Translations under genes and position numbers: made by a program | Part shown: positions 41,319-55,684 of the stretch, in pieces | Position numbering within the stretch: the stretch's first letter is position 1 | How the letters are laid out: each line of letters opens with the position of its first letter | Source of the DNA: Opisthorchis felineus | Lineage: Eukaryota; Platyhelminthes; Trematoda; Opisthorchiida; Opisthorchiidae | Assembly: GCA_004794785.1 (NCBI GenBank) | Contig: SJOL01006434.1 | Location: 215,166 to 279,165, forward strand | DNA length: 64,000 nt | Direction: 5' to 3' | The notes under the pieces: generated by a model | Told to the model about the DNA's origin: nothing | Databases searched by the model: none | Seen by the model: the letters and a program-made list of their open reading frames with translations, nothing else

Positions 41319-44300
41319 CAACATAAAATACGGCAATATAGCATCAACCCCGGTAAAAGCCGGGACTTCTTCTGTCTGAACCCCTTAGAACTTCATCGGG
41401 AATTTGTGTAGTTTACTTCAAATCCGATCACTTTGATCGGTAATTAGTCCTGATTCCAATACAGACTTCAGATAAAGTAATCCAACAGAATAATTATTAA
41501 GCGCCCTCCAGTGAACAAGTATACATGGTAATCAGTTAGCGATGGATATCATGAGGTCGGCTGTCACTGTTAACTGTGCAGTACAGCCGATATTTACCAC
41601 CAAATTTTCTAGCTTGTCAATAGTTTTCTCTTCGTGAAATAATTTTCTTAATACTGGCTACACCTATCGTCTTTCAGCATAAGAGCTCACGCACTCTGCA
41701 GACTATTTGCTTAGTCGCAGGTACATAGTTTACTAATGGTATCCCACGAGGGGAAATGTGTATTCTGATTTCTCATGTTACATTATTTACCTAATCCAGT
41801 GAACTAAAACTAAACGGCATCGTTTTTGGTTCACCAGTAGAACTTTCGCGTAACTGGAACAATCGTTAGACTGAATCGCTGTGCTATCGGATGGCCCCAA
41901 GTCACAATCTCAGTGACCTCTTATATTTATTATTAATTAATTTGGATTTGTTTTACATTTTACATTTACATTTGAATTATATATGTATTGTTAGGCCGTC
42001 CTTTTTTAGGGCACACAAACAAATATTTCAACTTAATTCAGGCGCGACATCTCTGACTGTCACTGAGGAGGCACGATAGTTCACATAAGAAACTAATGCT
42101 ACTGGTTCACGAAAGCGGACTACCGTTGAATGTGCTGTTAGTTCTTTGAGAGCTAAACTCAACAATGCATACTTTACTGGGGTATGTTAATTCATGTTTA
42201 CTTGAACTGGAGAATAGCAATGAAAATAATATTGTGTTCATATTTGGAGTTCACTTTCAACTCTTCCAGTCAATGAAACCGGTTTACTGTGAAAGAAACG
42301 GGAAGGGTTCTTTTGTTTTGGGAAGTATTTGATGAAAAATTCAAGAGTGCTTCTTTCAAAAGTGCTTCTTTTAGAACGCAAACTCATGATGCTCCGCATC
42401 ATTTCAAAATCAGTACTACCTTCTGGGCAGTACAGCCGGAAATATTTTGAGGCTGACAGCCTTTGAAAAATCACTCAGCACTACATCCTTTCAGCGTTCT
42501 GCATTTGTCAAGATTTGGAAATGAAGCAAGCTTCATTTTTTTGAGGCACCAGCGTTTCTGCAAGATTTCTGGGAAATAATAGACTAAATCGCCGATGATT
42601 TTAAGGATATCTGCGAAAGGTCTTCTATCTAAGTTATATGCTGAGTGTTTCTCACTTTGATGGGCCATCCAACTTACTCGCCGCAGCTACAAAGTTATGG
42701 AGAAAGAATATAATTAACAATCTTTTTTCTTTAACGAATAATGCCTGATTGAATGTATCGTTTTACAACGGAATCCGACTTAACAGAGTAAAATTTAGTG
42801 CTGCGAAATGTGTAATGCTAGCAAAGCCACCAGTAAGGTTTACACGCCTCCCTCCAAAATGGAGTCAGTGAACTTAAAGAAAGCTGATTCAAGTTCGAAC
42901 AATTGATAAGTACTTTGAACTTCCTTTGGGAAAATTCATGAGGATACACACTGAGATGGTTCAAAAAGCCTTCACAATTTGACAGGATGAGTGAAATACT
43001 GAGATATTCTACGGAAAATAGATAAAATAACGATAGATTTGTCGCACTTGCTGGAAACGTTCCGCCCTGATTTGGCCATCTGTATGTATTTTTTGCCATT
43101 GCAAAAGTTGTGGTCACTTTCAGACACCCACGAAGTTATGGTTTCATAGGCTTTTCTTAAAGAATCCGTTCTTGACCACGAGCAACCCAAGTCGATCAAT
43201 GTGGGCTTCGATGTAAATAGTGTAACTTCTTAAGGCAGTTGCTGCATCCTGACACGTTATCACATAAAAACTGTCTTAATAAAAATTACCTCAAAGGAAG
43301 TGGTCACGTCTTTTGAAGATGCCAGTCTATTTACGCTTTCCAAAGTCTTGTTCTTGCTACGAAACCTATCATGGAGTCACCGTGGTGCACTTTGGCATTG
43401 AAAAGTTTGTTCTTGATCTTAGGGTCAAGCTGTTGATTCAGCAAATCATTCGGACTGTTTTTACTGATACGTTTACCATTTTGCTCATCTTTTGACTGCA
43501 GTTTCTACCTGTGGCTTGCATTTGCACCTTTTAATGAGGGTTAGATTAAGTTGCTGGTCGGTCTCCGTAAACACCTCTACTGTAATTTACATGAGATACC
43601 AACCTGAATGCATTAATAATCTCATTAGATATGACAATAAGGAGCATTTTATGTCTTTACAGACATTTTCCGGCGAGTAATTTTGGTCTTCTGTTGCAAT
43701 ATTCTAAGGAACTGGTAAGATGTTAAATTTCACTTCTCAGCTCTCCAATTTAGTTAGCTTGCCATTATTTTTATTCCTTTGGCTCTGGCAGTAGTGTTTC
43801 CCTTCCCATTCGGTAGCTAGTGCAGGGAGCTGTCATATGGTCCATTTCGACAGCGTGTCTCCCCGGGTGAACATCACTGTTGATTGGTAACAAGACAGAC
43901 ATAGCACTGAAATTTGAAACTCACTGTTTGAGACAAGCATACTCCAGCACTGCATGGAAGGTATAGAAACTAAATTGAGGCGTTAAATTTTTGGTAGCAA
44001 CTTTGTCTTGGGTATCCGTAGCGTGTTGCCTGATAAGTTCACGTGTTTATGCGTATAATATTACGGCTTGGTACATATCCGGCAATTACTCAGAATAAAG
44101 TGTACTCAGCTCAGAATGAGACTCCTAAGATGAAAGAAGAGGAATTGTGTGGAGACGATTAATTGTCCCACTAGCACTGCGTGAACTATACTTAAACTTC
44201 TAAATAGTTTTTTCAGATTTTTTTGTTTTGTTTTCTGACCCAAGCGATTTGATTGAAAACGTTTAGTCATCAATCGTGCTGAAAATCCAAACCTACAAAT

Positions 44301-46336
44301 AGTTAACCCCCTTTTGAGATGACACTGTGTCGTGCACTTTCCGGTATTTGCATGCTCCCACAAGTTCTGGTATACCCCAAAATATACGCTTACCTCTATC
44401 TGCATTTTCTGCTTTAAAGCGGACCACTGCTGCCACCCTCCGTGATAGACTACAATTATGAGGATGACAAAATTTTTCGAAGCCCTTGTTTTTGCCTAGC
44501 ATCTCAAACATGTTCAAGAAAAGTCTACCAAATTTGTGAAATAGGGGTCTCCTGATCCCCTGTCTGAAGTTTTGAGCGTCTGGAATATTCGTTAGGCTTT
44601 TTATAGACTCACCATTTTCAAGCTTTTTAATCGATACGCAGGGAGCCTACCATTTCATATCTACAAGCTAACTAGTTATCACGATTACCTGTAGCCCCTC
44701 CCTGTCTGATGGAATGAGACGGCAAACTATCCACCCTTATGGATGTGTAAATGAAGTTGAACTCAGCGGAATCTCTCGTTTATGATGTTAAGGAATGATA
44801 TGACTGCATATGCTGCTGCGATCTCATGCTCTATTCCATTTTCTAAAGGAGATGTTTTTGTTTCATCAAAGTATGGTAAATAATCGATGCTTTCGGTTTT
44901 TTCTTTTGCATTCAAGGATTTTTCTTTGGTTCAAGAAAGGTCGGATGGCCAGTTACTGTGCTTACATTCTAGAGATGGTCATGCCGCCCTTTTTTAGTTT
45001 GTTGTACCACACTCTTATGACTTCAAAGGATTGCTGCTTTTTGGGTGATTTCGTGAAGGAAAACGAGATCAAGTCTCCACTAATTATGTCTCACTTTTAA
45101 TCACACCCAAAAAACTTACAGCTTGTCAGCGCAAAACGTTTGACTTCTATTAGGAGGTTTATTTAGCACAGCTGGCCTAAACCATTCTCGCCGTATCCCA
45201 CAAAGAGCGCAAAATTCTACATTTTCTCCTTTAGATTTAACATCTCATACTGAATTTTTTACTGGCCTGCTGCTCACTAGAACCCTGCGAAGTCAGAGGT
45301 GACTAGCCGGACCATTGAATACACCAGAAGTTACTCTTACCATTTTTGCATGAAGCCTGTTAATCCACTTGTGGCTCACTACATGGACAAGGGGGAAATA
45401 ATTTGTATCTTCTTCCCTAGTGAGTTCAGATTTAATTGGGGTCTGCCGCAGAAAAGTTGTTTGACTGTATCAAGCCAATCCTCACGAAAAACTTTACGGT
45501 ACAACATCTTACGCATGACTAGTATACTCTAGAATAATAATAGGTGAATGTGTAACGATGCGATTCACAAACAAAGTTTTCACTTACTGCATACACTGTT
45601 GCTTTTAGTGTTTGAACAATTCTTTTAATTTTCTAGACTCTCCACTTGGTTCACTCATGAAATCACTGGTCGGCAGGTTATGGTATATAAAATTATCAGG
45701 CATAATTTGGTCCGACCAGATAATCACCAGTCGTTTGCGTGTTCCCCACTAATTCTGATTTTTGTGGTCTTTTGATTTGAATGGATATGTCACGTGGTGC
45801 AGTGTTAGTTTTCAAGTCGCACTGCAGTGGCTTTACAGCCCGTGTGTGACAGACAGTTAGTGCTACATTATGAGTCATGACGCGCATCGCTATTTCTTCA
45901 GGCGGTCGGTTTACCATCTTTTAATTGGAAAGATGACAGATATTAATATGTGTACATGAGTCAATGTGATGCGACAGTAAGCATGGCGAAAATGTCTGTA
46001 CAGCTTACATTCTCAGCTAGTCACGCACTCAGTTCTTTTCTGACACAAACGACATGGAAAATACTGTTTAACGGCGTTCCTAACAAACCAAATTGTCTGT
46101 TTTCATTTTGCGTTTCCAATGGTGTATAAGTTCCACTTGGAACAAGCTTGGGAATTGGCGGGAATGTCAGTGTATAAAATATAGCACTAACACAGAACGA
46201 TTGATGATAGAAATACACAGATGAACATTTGCAACCTATTGAGGTATAGGAATCAAGGGCGAACCTCGGTACTGTAAAACTTGTCCCCTAATTTGATTGC
46301 ACACTTGTTAATGGGTTTTATTGCTTTTTATTTGTC
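41319..46336. other. intergenic stretch with several unrecognised ORFs
   Basis: Minus-strand ORFs cluster at 42238-42668, 42818-43199 and 44106-44517. They partly overlap in different frames, as in a decayed coding sequence, but no transposase, reverse transcriptase or cellular domain was recognised. No clear repeat boundaries. Confidence 0.4.
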
Positions 46337-46506
46337 GTCCAGCTCTGACAACCTTTGGGTGCTTAGCTGCCGTGCTACCCGAAAGTAGCACGAGGGATGA
46401 GATACTCCAAGGTTGCTCAAGCCCAGCCGGGAGCGGTCGAGATGCGTGAACCACGGACCTTCTAGCCCGTAAGTTCACGCCTTAACCACGAAGCCATCCC
46501 AACCCC
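46337..46506 (-). mobile_element. tRNA-derived SINE, minus orientation
   Basis: Reverse complement reads gggatggcttcgtggttaag, then aaggtccgtggttcacgcat, a link ctcgaccgctcccgg, gcttgagcaacc, ctcgtgctactttcgggtag and cacggcagctaagcaccc, in the same order as the SINE at 5498-5695. The tail is short or absent. Confidence 0.83.
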
Positions 46507-46966
46507 AACAGTAATCCAATTCAGCCCACTATTCAGACGTCTTTTAACAGTATTTTGAGCTTACATGTGGTGTACTTTGTATCCATCGCCGTTACTTTAA
46601 AGTTGCAACTGCTGGGAATTTGAGCGCCGAACTGTGCGTCGTGATTGTATGAACCCGTGGATGACTTTATTTGGACTTTGACTGCCACAAATCTCATTAA
46701 CAATCCTGATTTGTAGGTCTGTACTGACTGACTTTTAGTTGCATAGGTAGTCATGAGAAGCCATCTACTTGTGATACAATATGTTATATGGCACACTTAG
46801 TACTGAACTAACTCCCTGGTACCACAGAATGTCTTCATGACGATTTAATGAACTGTCGGTCTCCTTAGCACTAGAATGAACCAAAAAGAGGAAGCTACAA
46901 TGAAGAGTAATAGAAAAGGGTCGATCTCTAATAATTGTGAATATTTCACAAGCTTAGTGCGCTTAA

Positions 46967-47176
46967 GGGAGTCGAACAAATTTGGATGATTTGGCCTTAA
47001 TTCTGGAAGAAAGCCTTTTGGGGAACGTATTAGGAGGTGGGTGCGATGTGAGATTGGAAGGAGGTGGAGCACGACTTCAAGCGCCTCCACCACCTGGTTG
47101 CATTGAGTTTATTCAGGAAATTGTTGGGCATTTTGCTATCTCTGTGATGCTCTTTTTGACATGGTCTTTGCACTGA
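46967..47176 (+). CDS. unrecognised ORF, possible exon
   Basis: An open frame from a stop at 46964 to TGA at 47174-47176. It holds LDDLALILEESLLGN, a Gly-rich stretch, APPPPG, then EFIQEIVGHFAISVMLFLTW, which is hydrophobic. No domain recognised and no ATG at the start of the frame. Listed only as a weak candidate. Confidence 0.2.
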   Translation, partial: GSRTNLDDLALILEESLLGNVLGGGCDVRLEGGGARLQAPPPPGCIEFIQEIVGHFAISVMLFLTWSLH

Positions 47177-50100
47177 GCTCTTTCAGCGGTTCCAATTTTC
47201 ATCAACATCTTGTTTTTCATTAGATCAAAACTTGCGAAGTTGTGCATGTTGATGATATATGGAAGAGGTCCACAAGCATCGTACGCTGCACTTTCGTTTC
47301 GTATTTCGCTACGTTCTGTGAGAAAAACTGGCTATCACTTGCTTTAGGTCATACGACTTAATACGACGTAATCTTTAGGCTGTTTTGTGGAGGCAGGCAC
47401 AGTCTGTCCAAGCCATACAACCATTTTTTAAATGAGTTTTACTACCATGCTGCCAGTAAGGTTTTGAATGAAGACGATCATACTCGACGAAAGGTAGTCG
47501 GTAAAGCTACTCAAAGATGGAACCGACCTTTGTAACGTGTAATCGTTTTGTCGCGTTCACCAACGTCCATGGAGCATCAACACGGACACTGATTTGACTT
47601 TCGGTATGGTAACAGCATACCATAGAAATTTCATCACTATGTCACAGTCACCGTGTGTGATTTTCGTGAACAGTTTACGCATGCGTACCAATAACACCCA
47701 AGACCATTGGCAGATAACTCACTTACTGTATACCGATTAGCAAATAATCATTTTTTTTTTCAGCCGACAAATGGTACGTGCTTGTGTGCGCTTCCAATCA
47801 GGACTCTCGAAAAACGGCAACATTTGTACTTCAGTTGTTCTACTTGTAAATGACACTCAAAGGAGTCAAATAAAGACTTAATACCACAGTAGCAATAGAC
47901 TATAATGAGATAATATCATAGTACTATCTCATCAGTGGTAATAGTCGAGAAACAAACCTAGGATTTCGTAAAACAGTGAGCTGAATTTATCTTTGGTAGC
48001 ACACTTCATGAAATTGTTTGAAGTTCAACCAGCATTTTCAAGAAATCCGCTCACAAATAGAGAAAGTGAATGATGTTGGTATGTACTAGGATAGCATCGG
48101 TCCTGGAGAACCCTCCAGCCAATGTAGTGGTGCAAGTCGGAAAAGTGGAGCCGCTTCTAGATGCAACTTTGGAGCTTCAGAGAATCGACACAGACAAGAT
48201 TCTAGAATAGGTTAAAAATTGTGATAAAGGATGTGCACTAAAATATCCCTTGTTGAAACTAGGAATAAAATTTTCTGAGGTGCTTTTAAGCTGTGTATCT
48301 TATACCGGACTTATACAAAATACACCAAAAAAGACCATATCTATACTGGAATACTGGAATAACTTATTCGGCCAAAGTGGACCTCCTTTGTGGGTTGGTC
48401 CTCTAATGGGCTATCTACACACGTGTAAAAGTAAGTACAAAACCTCGCTAAATTAAAAAATTTAGCAAAGAAAATAAGATTCATTCTTCATCTAAGAGAA
48501 CAAGAGGTAACAATAGAGTCTGGGGGCAGAACTGAAAAAAAACTATGAAACACAAATTAATTTTTAGTTTAGTCATAGTATCGCAAGACTTGTAAGCCAC
48601 TACAAAAAACTAAGAAGTGTGAAATATTGTGTGATTTACCTGGCTTCGATTGATAGGGATCATCAAATAGATCTGCTGAATACTGTTACCGAAGGGCAGT
48701 ATATACGTGTACGTATACGCATATGCACATATATGTATATGCCGGTCTTGTTTTCTGCCACAAAGGTGCAATGATGTAGAGAACGAGACCGTAGCAAAGT
48801 GATACACGCGTGTTGTTTCATGGGTGCCTTTGCATAAAATGACGGTGGAATTTTCTCAGTCGGACGCAAAACTCCCATTACTATGCGTCCGTTTATAATT
48901 GCTTGTATGGTCCTTTATTCTAAAAAACCGTACACGCATGCAAAATCTATTTTTGCTATCTCAGTCAACAGCGGATGCAAAAGGTAAAACGCGCAATTAA
49001 AACGCACAAGATTCTATACATTTGCAATTTGAATTTGCCTGTTTTTGCTTCTAAGGAAAACGTTCCACGTAGAACCATGTAAAAAACAACCAAGATTAAA
49101 CACTGAGAAGTTTTTTATGAGCGCAACCAGCAATCCATGGAATGACACAAAGTCAACTCTCTTCGGTTTTTACACTTAGATCCAGCTGCACATCTCACCC
49201 AATTTTCATCAAACCAATCTTTTAATAAAGCGCATCGGTACCTAGAAAACAACATTTTTGCCGGACGGAATTTTAGTTGCATTTTCCCATGCAAATAGGC
49301 ACTTGTCCAGAAGTGCTCTATTGAATAGAGCTGGTTCAAGTACTTTCAAGGAGAAAAATTTGTAGTGCGGTAGTTTATCACCGGGTCACACTAAAGCTTT
49401 CAGTAATAAAATGAGCTGCATATTCTTCTTTGAGTACAGTGTTAAACCTGAACTGTAAACAGAAGTTTCCGTGGATTCCGTCATTTTTTTATTTCAGATC
49501 AGTAAGCTGATGCCATGAGTTTGCACTTTTTCGGGACATGTTAGGCACTAATGGACGATATGGCCATAACAGAGAATTTAGTGATTAACTTGGCTGGGTT
49601 TGTCCGATAATATGGGCACCCCATTGATAGCGATATAGAGCTGATTGCCTCACCGATCAATCTGACAAGTTTGTATTGCGATCGTTTGTCTGCAGACTGA
49701 CATTCTTTAGACGAGCACATTGAATAACTCTCGGTAGTGCTGGTTTGCTGCTTCGAATGACCAGCAGTCTGAGTGCCTTGCATGATCTTAAAAAATAGAG
49801 CGCCAACCGCATGCTGTCAGTGACAATAAAGTCCCCCAAATTCATGACTGCAAAGAGAGTCCAGGCAAATATTTGTGTGGCTTTCCTTAGGGAGATAAAA
49901 GAGTGATTGGGTAAGTAAGATATATTCCCGCCTGCCGTTCATTATAACCTTTTACCAAAAAGTTCTTATGTGACAATGTTTAAAATGCAAACTCCATTTT
50001 TTTGATCTACCATTAGTTTAGTCTGTTCAGGAACTCATGTATACCCTCACTGAAAATTTTCTCCACTTGTTATCGTTTCGTGACTTCTTCTCTGCTGCAC

Positions 50101-50189
50101 TGTCGGCTTCCTCAAACAAATCTATTTACATCCTCGCCGGTGACCCAAACCAATTTACTCATTTCTTCACTCCTTTTGGCCAGACGGAC
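47177..50189. other. intergenic stretch, nothing recognised
   Basis: ORFs at 48250-48456 (+) and overlapping minus-strand frames at 49541-49845 have no recognised domains. Confidence 0.45.
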
Positions 50190-50396
50190 GGACTCGCACT
50201 CAGAGACACGGCCCTAGTGAGAGTTAACCACAGTGCTGGTGGAACACTTGGGTTTTCAGGTGCTGGTTGGGAGATCACGGGTCCAAATAACCCCTGAGTT
50301 TTGTGAGATGTGCTCTTCTGATGGCGTCTAATAATAATAATAATAACATAGCGGCTTTCCGCGTAGACTGACTTTACTTGCAGGATCAAATTTGGA
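50190..50396 (+). mobile_element. second SINE-like family, diverged copy with internal (AAT)n
   Basis: gagatcacgggtccaaataa, gttttgtgagatgtgctctt, an (AAT)n run at 50329-50346, then ggctttccgcgtagactgac and tttacttgcagg follow the order of the copy at 24592-24795. Confidence 0.6.
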
Positions 50397-53300
50397 CTGA
50401 AAAATTAAAATAATGTGTTCCATTTTTACAGCCGAAAAGCAGACTACGTTTGTTCTCGTCAACAACTGGTCCCTCAGTGTAGGATGCCACAAAACCACGT
50501 TTATTTATAGGGGCCCACACATAATCGACTTTAAGTCGAGTTTGGAATGATTTTGGGGGAATGTTCAAAACACAGCAGGCTTTAATACGTATCCACCAGA
50601 ACAATGGAATTGTGTGATGATCTGTAAGAATAATATGCTAAAATGTTTCCCCTAGTTATTAGGTAGATAAGCTAAATCCAATTTCAAATCTAAAGCAATC
50701 CGTCTCAAATAATGTAAAATACAGGCAAAAATCCCATTTCTTCGCATCTTTCTTAGTTTTTGGATTATTCCAGAAATTAACTGGTAATAAAATGGAGTTA
50801 CTTTTGCCGTTTTAGCATTTTTGTTTTTCTCAAAAAATTAGTCGTTCGTTCGTCACGAACTAGATTTTTTCATAAAAATAAAACTGATAGACCTTAACAT
50901 TTTATAGGTGCTCTTTTATCTTGAAACGTTGTTAGTTGTTTGAGCAAGTTCTGAATATTCTATTTGAGCACATTAATGTTAGGAAATAATTACCCATCCA
51001 TCTGATCGTTTTTCATCTCTTGTCACGTCCTTTTGAATTTTTGTTGTCTGCGTGGCTATCATTCTTCAAAACAAATGTCTGACCTGTATCCCGATGTCTG
51101 AGAAACGGACAACGCTTGCTACGTATGGCAGCTGCCTTTTATAGGTTGCTCAATCATTGTCCTCCATTGTCCTCCGTTGTGGCAGCAGTGAAAATCCACA
51201 AGAAAATTTTCGCCATGTTTCGCAGATAAATGCGCTCATAAGAAAGAGATGTGAGAATACAGACGACCTTAATTTTGAGGACATTTTAGGCGGTAGTTAC
51301 GCGTTGATTACGCAATAGACAAGCCGCTAGAATAAAAGCGGTGAACATGTCTACAAAGTTGTTTTACTTCTAGTGCATACAAACGTGTTAGTTGCACTGT
51401 AAAAACACAAGATAAAAACCCTTGGAAAGGAAGGAAACAACCTAGCATCACTACGGAATCATCAATAACTTTGGGGGCTAAATAGTGTTTATTGCAAAAT
51501 TATTTATTGAGATAACAGCCCATTTTTGCCGCATTTGAAAAAACGATGGGTTTTTAGGAGAGCACCACAATTTCTACTGTTATCCTATAGAAGCGTGAAA
51601 AATGGTATGTAGAGTTTGTCAAGGAATCAGTCATTTAGGTGCTTCTGCCACAGAATTTTCCTCCATACCACTTGAACATCTTTGAAGACAATAAGACGCT
51701 GGTACTTGGTTGAAATTGTGGTAGCTAGGGAAAGTTTATTGTTCGTAGATTAGGTAGCTGTTGATCCTTTTGCTTAGTTTGGGAGTTAGCTTGAAAGAGT
51801 TTTGTCACCGGACTAGGAGATACTATCAATTCTTGGTTGGTAATGATGTCACACTGATGTCTCGCTTCCAGTTTTTTGACTAAACGTTTACAGCTTAATT
51901 GGAATAACCGAATTTGTGTAAAGGTGTGCAAACTCCTCCCATTTGCAAAACAGTTTGGGAGTGTTTTCAAGGCATTCTGGCTTCGGTGTCTTTTGCTTTC
52001 TTGAGGCAGTTTTTGGAACTAACTTCTAACTTGTCCTTAGAACAATATATCAAGAAATGCAGCAAGCACTTTGAATTCGTCCTTTGTTTGTTTGTGCTGT
52101 TTACATCAACACAGTTTTGAGCTAGGCCAAAAAACAAGGAATACGTTTTGCTGCACGGAAATTATTGACTGTAGATACTCATGATATTTTTGAGGACAGC
52201 TAGCTAAGGTCTATTTGCTGATCTTTGTTAACCGTGAGGCTTTATGTATGACGAATTTTGATAATTTGAGCTAAACATTGTTACATTTTGCATGAAAGAC
52301 CTTGACGTTCTACCGTGTGTGGAAGCAGGAGGTGTTGATTTCGGTCTTTTGGATGCGTGCAGTTTGTTTCGATAAATATTCCGACAGCAGTAATACAATC
52401 CTGCGCAAATAAATGATGGCACAATGTGGATCATTTTCATTTTTTCATTTTATTGCATTGTAACAATCGACTGCAGACATATGTACATGAAATAAGCTCA
52501 CACACAGGCTGATTCTGCAAAAGTTCTGAGGGTTACATGGTGTTTTAATTCTCTGCTCAACACTACACTGAATATCGATCGTCCCGGAGATAGTGGATGC
52601 AAGATAGCTATGGAAAAAAGACGCACGCGTGGTTTTTGAACGGGTACAGCGCAGACGTTTGTTACCCGAATAAAACACCCAAATCCTGTGCGCACGTGAG
52701 AAACCCGAAAAACTCTGAGGCTTCTACGTCCATCTCATGTAGATTCAGCTCCTAGGAACATTTATTCGGTTGCCACTCAGACAAATTCTGTCGTTATTTG
52801 CAGCGCAGCCTTGGTAAGCTGGATCAAATCACCAAGTCACTGCAACAACTCTGCTAGTCGGAGGAAGAGACGTCAACCTGATAAACAGGAAACTGTGGTA
52901 CAGTTTCTCCTGCGATCTACCCGAGCTTCCAACATGTCCTTCGGACGTTAGCTCTAGTATACTCCAACTGTAATTCACACCAACAACACTGACCACGTAT
53001 TGATGGAGGCGAAATTTACAACGCTATGTGACCAACAAGTGGTGTTGACCACCTTGTCTTGCGATGCTGAGAGTTGGTTTGAAGCTAAATTAGCTGCCCT
53101 CAATACACTCTTTTGTTGTTCCTTAATCTGCCAGAAGTGTGCTTTGACAAGCAAAGAAAAACATCATAGGAATCTCAGAAGTATAGAAACACGGTGATAA
53201 TAAATCAAGACAAACATTTTGGCACCGTGATTTTGAACAGACGGTTGAATATACTGTTGCAAAACATTACTGAAGGCTTACACACTCTTTGTGTTCATAG

Positions 53301-54654
53301 GTCTCTAAAACGAACCATGTTAATTGGGCTTGAAAATAGTTGGGTCTGTTGAAGATCAATGATCCCGTTTACGTTTCTATCATATTTTGCTATGATTGTA
53401 TAAACCCAGCATCGCTTAGCAAATGGGAGAATAGCAAGCCATAGACTTGTGAGTAAGGTGATTGCGCAGTATTTGTTGAAAAACGGTTTTAAAGTTTTTA
53501 TCCTTACTAGACTGCCAGTTGAAAACACTATAGTCCACTTTTGTGATGTTTAATTTTCATTCGTTTGTGTGGCACTTACCCATTAGTCGTGTGACTTCTG
53601 ACGACATTTTCGAATTCTCACACCCCTATCCACTTAAGTCTAAGATCTCACGTATGTACGTTATGTACAACGAAGGAGATTTTAGTTTTTTAAGGTAATT
53701 ACTATACCTAACGTGATTCTGAGGGCTTGCAAACTTCTCTATTACCATTTCTAGTGGATATTTCAATAAATACACTGGAATGGGGCGTAGAAACCAAAGT
53801 TCTTTCTCTGTTGTACGTTTCATTCCACATTAGCGGGTGGATGTAAGCGTGGTCGAAAAATTTAGTGTCCGGAATGTGTAACGGTCAAATAATTAGTTAA
53901 ACGACTCTGAGTGTAGTTAGCAGAATCCACAACTTCGTGCCCAAAAAGGGCCGATTTAATTTTATCTAACTTTTTTGGTGATATTGCGGCAGTCGTGTTG
54001 ATAAAACAGAATTCATGGTTCGATTACAAACACAATAAGTACATCTTTGCGAGAGTGAGTGATTCACAATGGAACTGTTTCTGACTAGAAGGCTGAAGTG
54101 AGTTCTGTCCAATGGCCTTTATATCAACAAATGTACCTATAGTACAAAAGGCAGAATGCCCAAGAAGCACATCAAGGGATATTTGGTCGACCAAACATGA
54201 TATCACTTTGTTTTATGGTTATTGGCCTGGTTTTTTCAATAAAACGTCGTAATAATTGATCACAAAACATCTAATTGCAACAAGGCTGGAGGCTGGACTT
54301 TATCCATCATTCAGAATTATTACTAGATGAGACCAGTCAAATAGGTCAGAGTTTCGTCAAGCCTAAATAAGTAATAGACTAAAAATAAAGGACAACTAAA
54401 TGTGATCTAGAAACCCCCATGGTTTTACTGACTGGGCATGGTTAATACGAATTATTGTGAAGCCTATTTGATTCGTAATTTGTTTCGTCCATTTTGCTCT
54501 GCTTTGCACATCTTGCGACGGATGAGGACTTGCGAAATGGACTCATCCTACAGTACGTTGTTCTCCCGGCATTGTTCAAAATGAGTCACGATTGAATGCA
54601 CAGGACAAGAATAACAAGCACCATCGAGTTTTGGGCATCTTTATTTGAGATGCT
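50397..54654. other. intergenic stretch, nothing recognised
   Basis: AT-rich, short ORFs only. Some (for example 52445-52695, minus) overlap in two frames. No repeat, RNA gene or conserved exon identified. Confidence 0.5.
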
Positions 54655-54745
54655 CGGGAATGTTGATCGTTCGTTTGTTTGCTGAGCTTTACAATCCGCC
54701 TAGAAACGTCTCGTTAGCAGCATAGGAGATATCACCATTGAGTTG
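54655..54745. mobile_element. foldback-family fragment
   Basis: cgttcgtttgtttgctgagc, agaaacgtctcgttagcagc and gagatatcaccattgag recall internal blocks of the elements at 25142-25350 and 29281-29450. Arms are too worn to define ends. Confidence 0.45.
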
Positions 54746-55484
54746 TCCGTTGGCATGTTACAGTGTAAGGGTGCGAACACAGAGTATCGGTAGGTGTGTT
54801 GAATGCTAATAATTTGGTGGGCGTTTCATATCTGAACTGTAATACTGACTCCAACCATAGGTGTTGATGAAAGAATACAACCAGATAAGATATTATCCAC
54901 AATGTAACTGACTAGTGCAGTTCACTGTTTATCTCAAACCTAGATACATCAGTCAAATTTTTAGGCGTGTCCGTCTCCTTAAACTAATCACACTTCATGA
55001 AAGTTAGGTAATCTGTTGCGTTATTTTTCCGCTTTTACTTTGAGCTTGGTCGAAGTGATGCGCAGGAATACACCCACTACTGTCAAGTAGGGATGAGACA
55101 TCACGGTTGGCAGCCATTTTAGTCGAGTAAAATTTGAAAGAAATACAGTGTAACTTGTCTGGAATTTGGTCGGAGGATTGCAAGCAAAATAAAACATTGG
55201 ATTTATTCATTGCTTAAGGTTCTGTTTGACTTCTTCAGACGAAATGTTCCGAGTAACTGTTAAAGAAAGGGTGGCAAATTATTGTACTTGAGTATGTGTC
55301 TACCAGAATAACCCAAAGAAGCAACGTCAAAGGATTTGTCATGAAACTACTAAAAACGGCTAAAATTCATTGTGGTGAGGATAAAATGACTGGAGAGGGT
55401 TAATAGTAAAAACCGGCATGACGTTGCAAGTTGTGGCTATTTTGACGTGCAGCATAGCAAATCTTCCGGATGATGAACCAGCAT

Positions 55485-55673
55485 CTGGGGGTTGGATGGC
55501 TCAGTGGATAGAGCCCGAATTTACTGACCGGAAGGTCCGTGGTTTAAACCCGACCTCAGCCTCTCGACTTCCTCTGTCCAGGCTTGTGCAACCTGGCAGC
55601 ATCCCAGCCCTCGTGATTCCTTCGGGTGGCATGGCAGCTAGGCATCGAAGGGGTGCTACAGCTCAACGGTTTT
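55485..55673 (+). mobile_element. tRNA-derived SINE with 11-bp target-site duplication
   Basis: Head ggatggctcagtggatagag, B-box-like gtggtttaaacccgacc, link ctcgacttcctctgtccagg, body atggcagctaggcatcgaag, all as in 5498-5695. TGAACCAGCAT lies directly before it (55474-55484) and directly after it (55674-55684), a perfect 11-bp target-site duplication. This is the best-bounded mobile element in the window. Confidence 0.9.
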
Positions 55674-55684
55674 TGAACCAGCAT

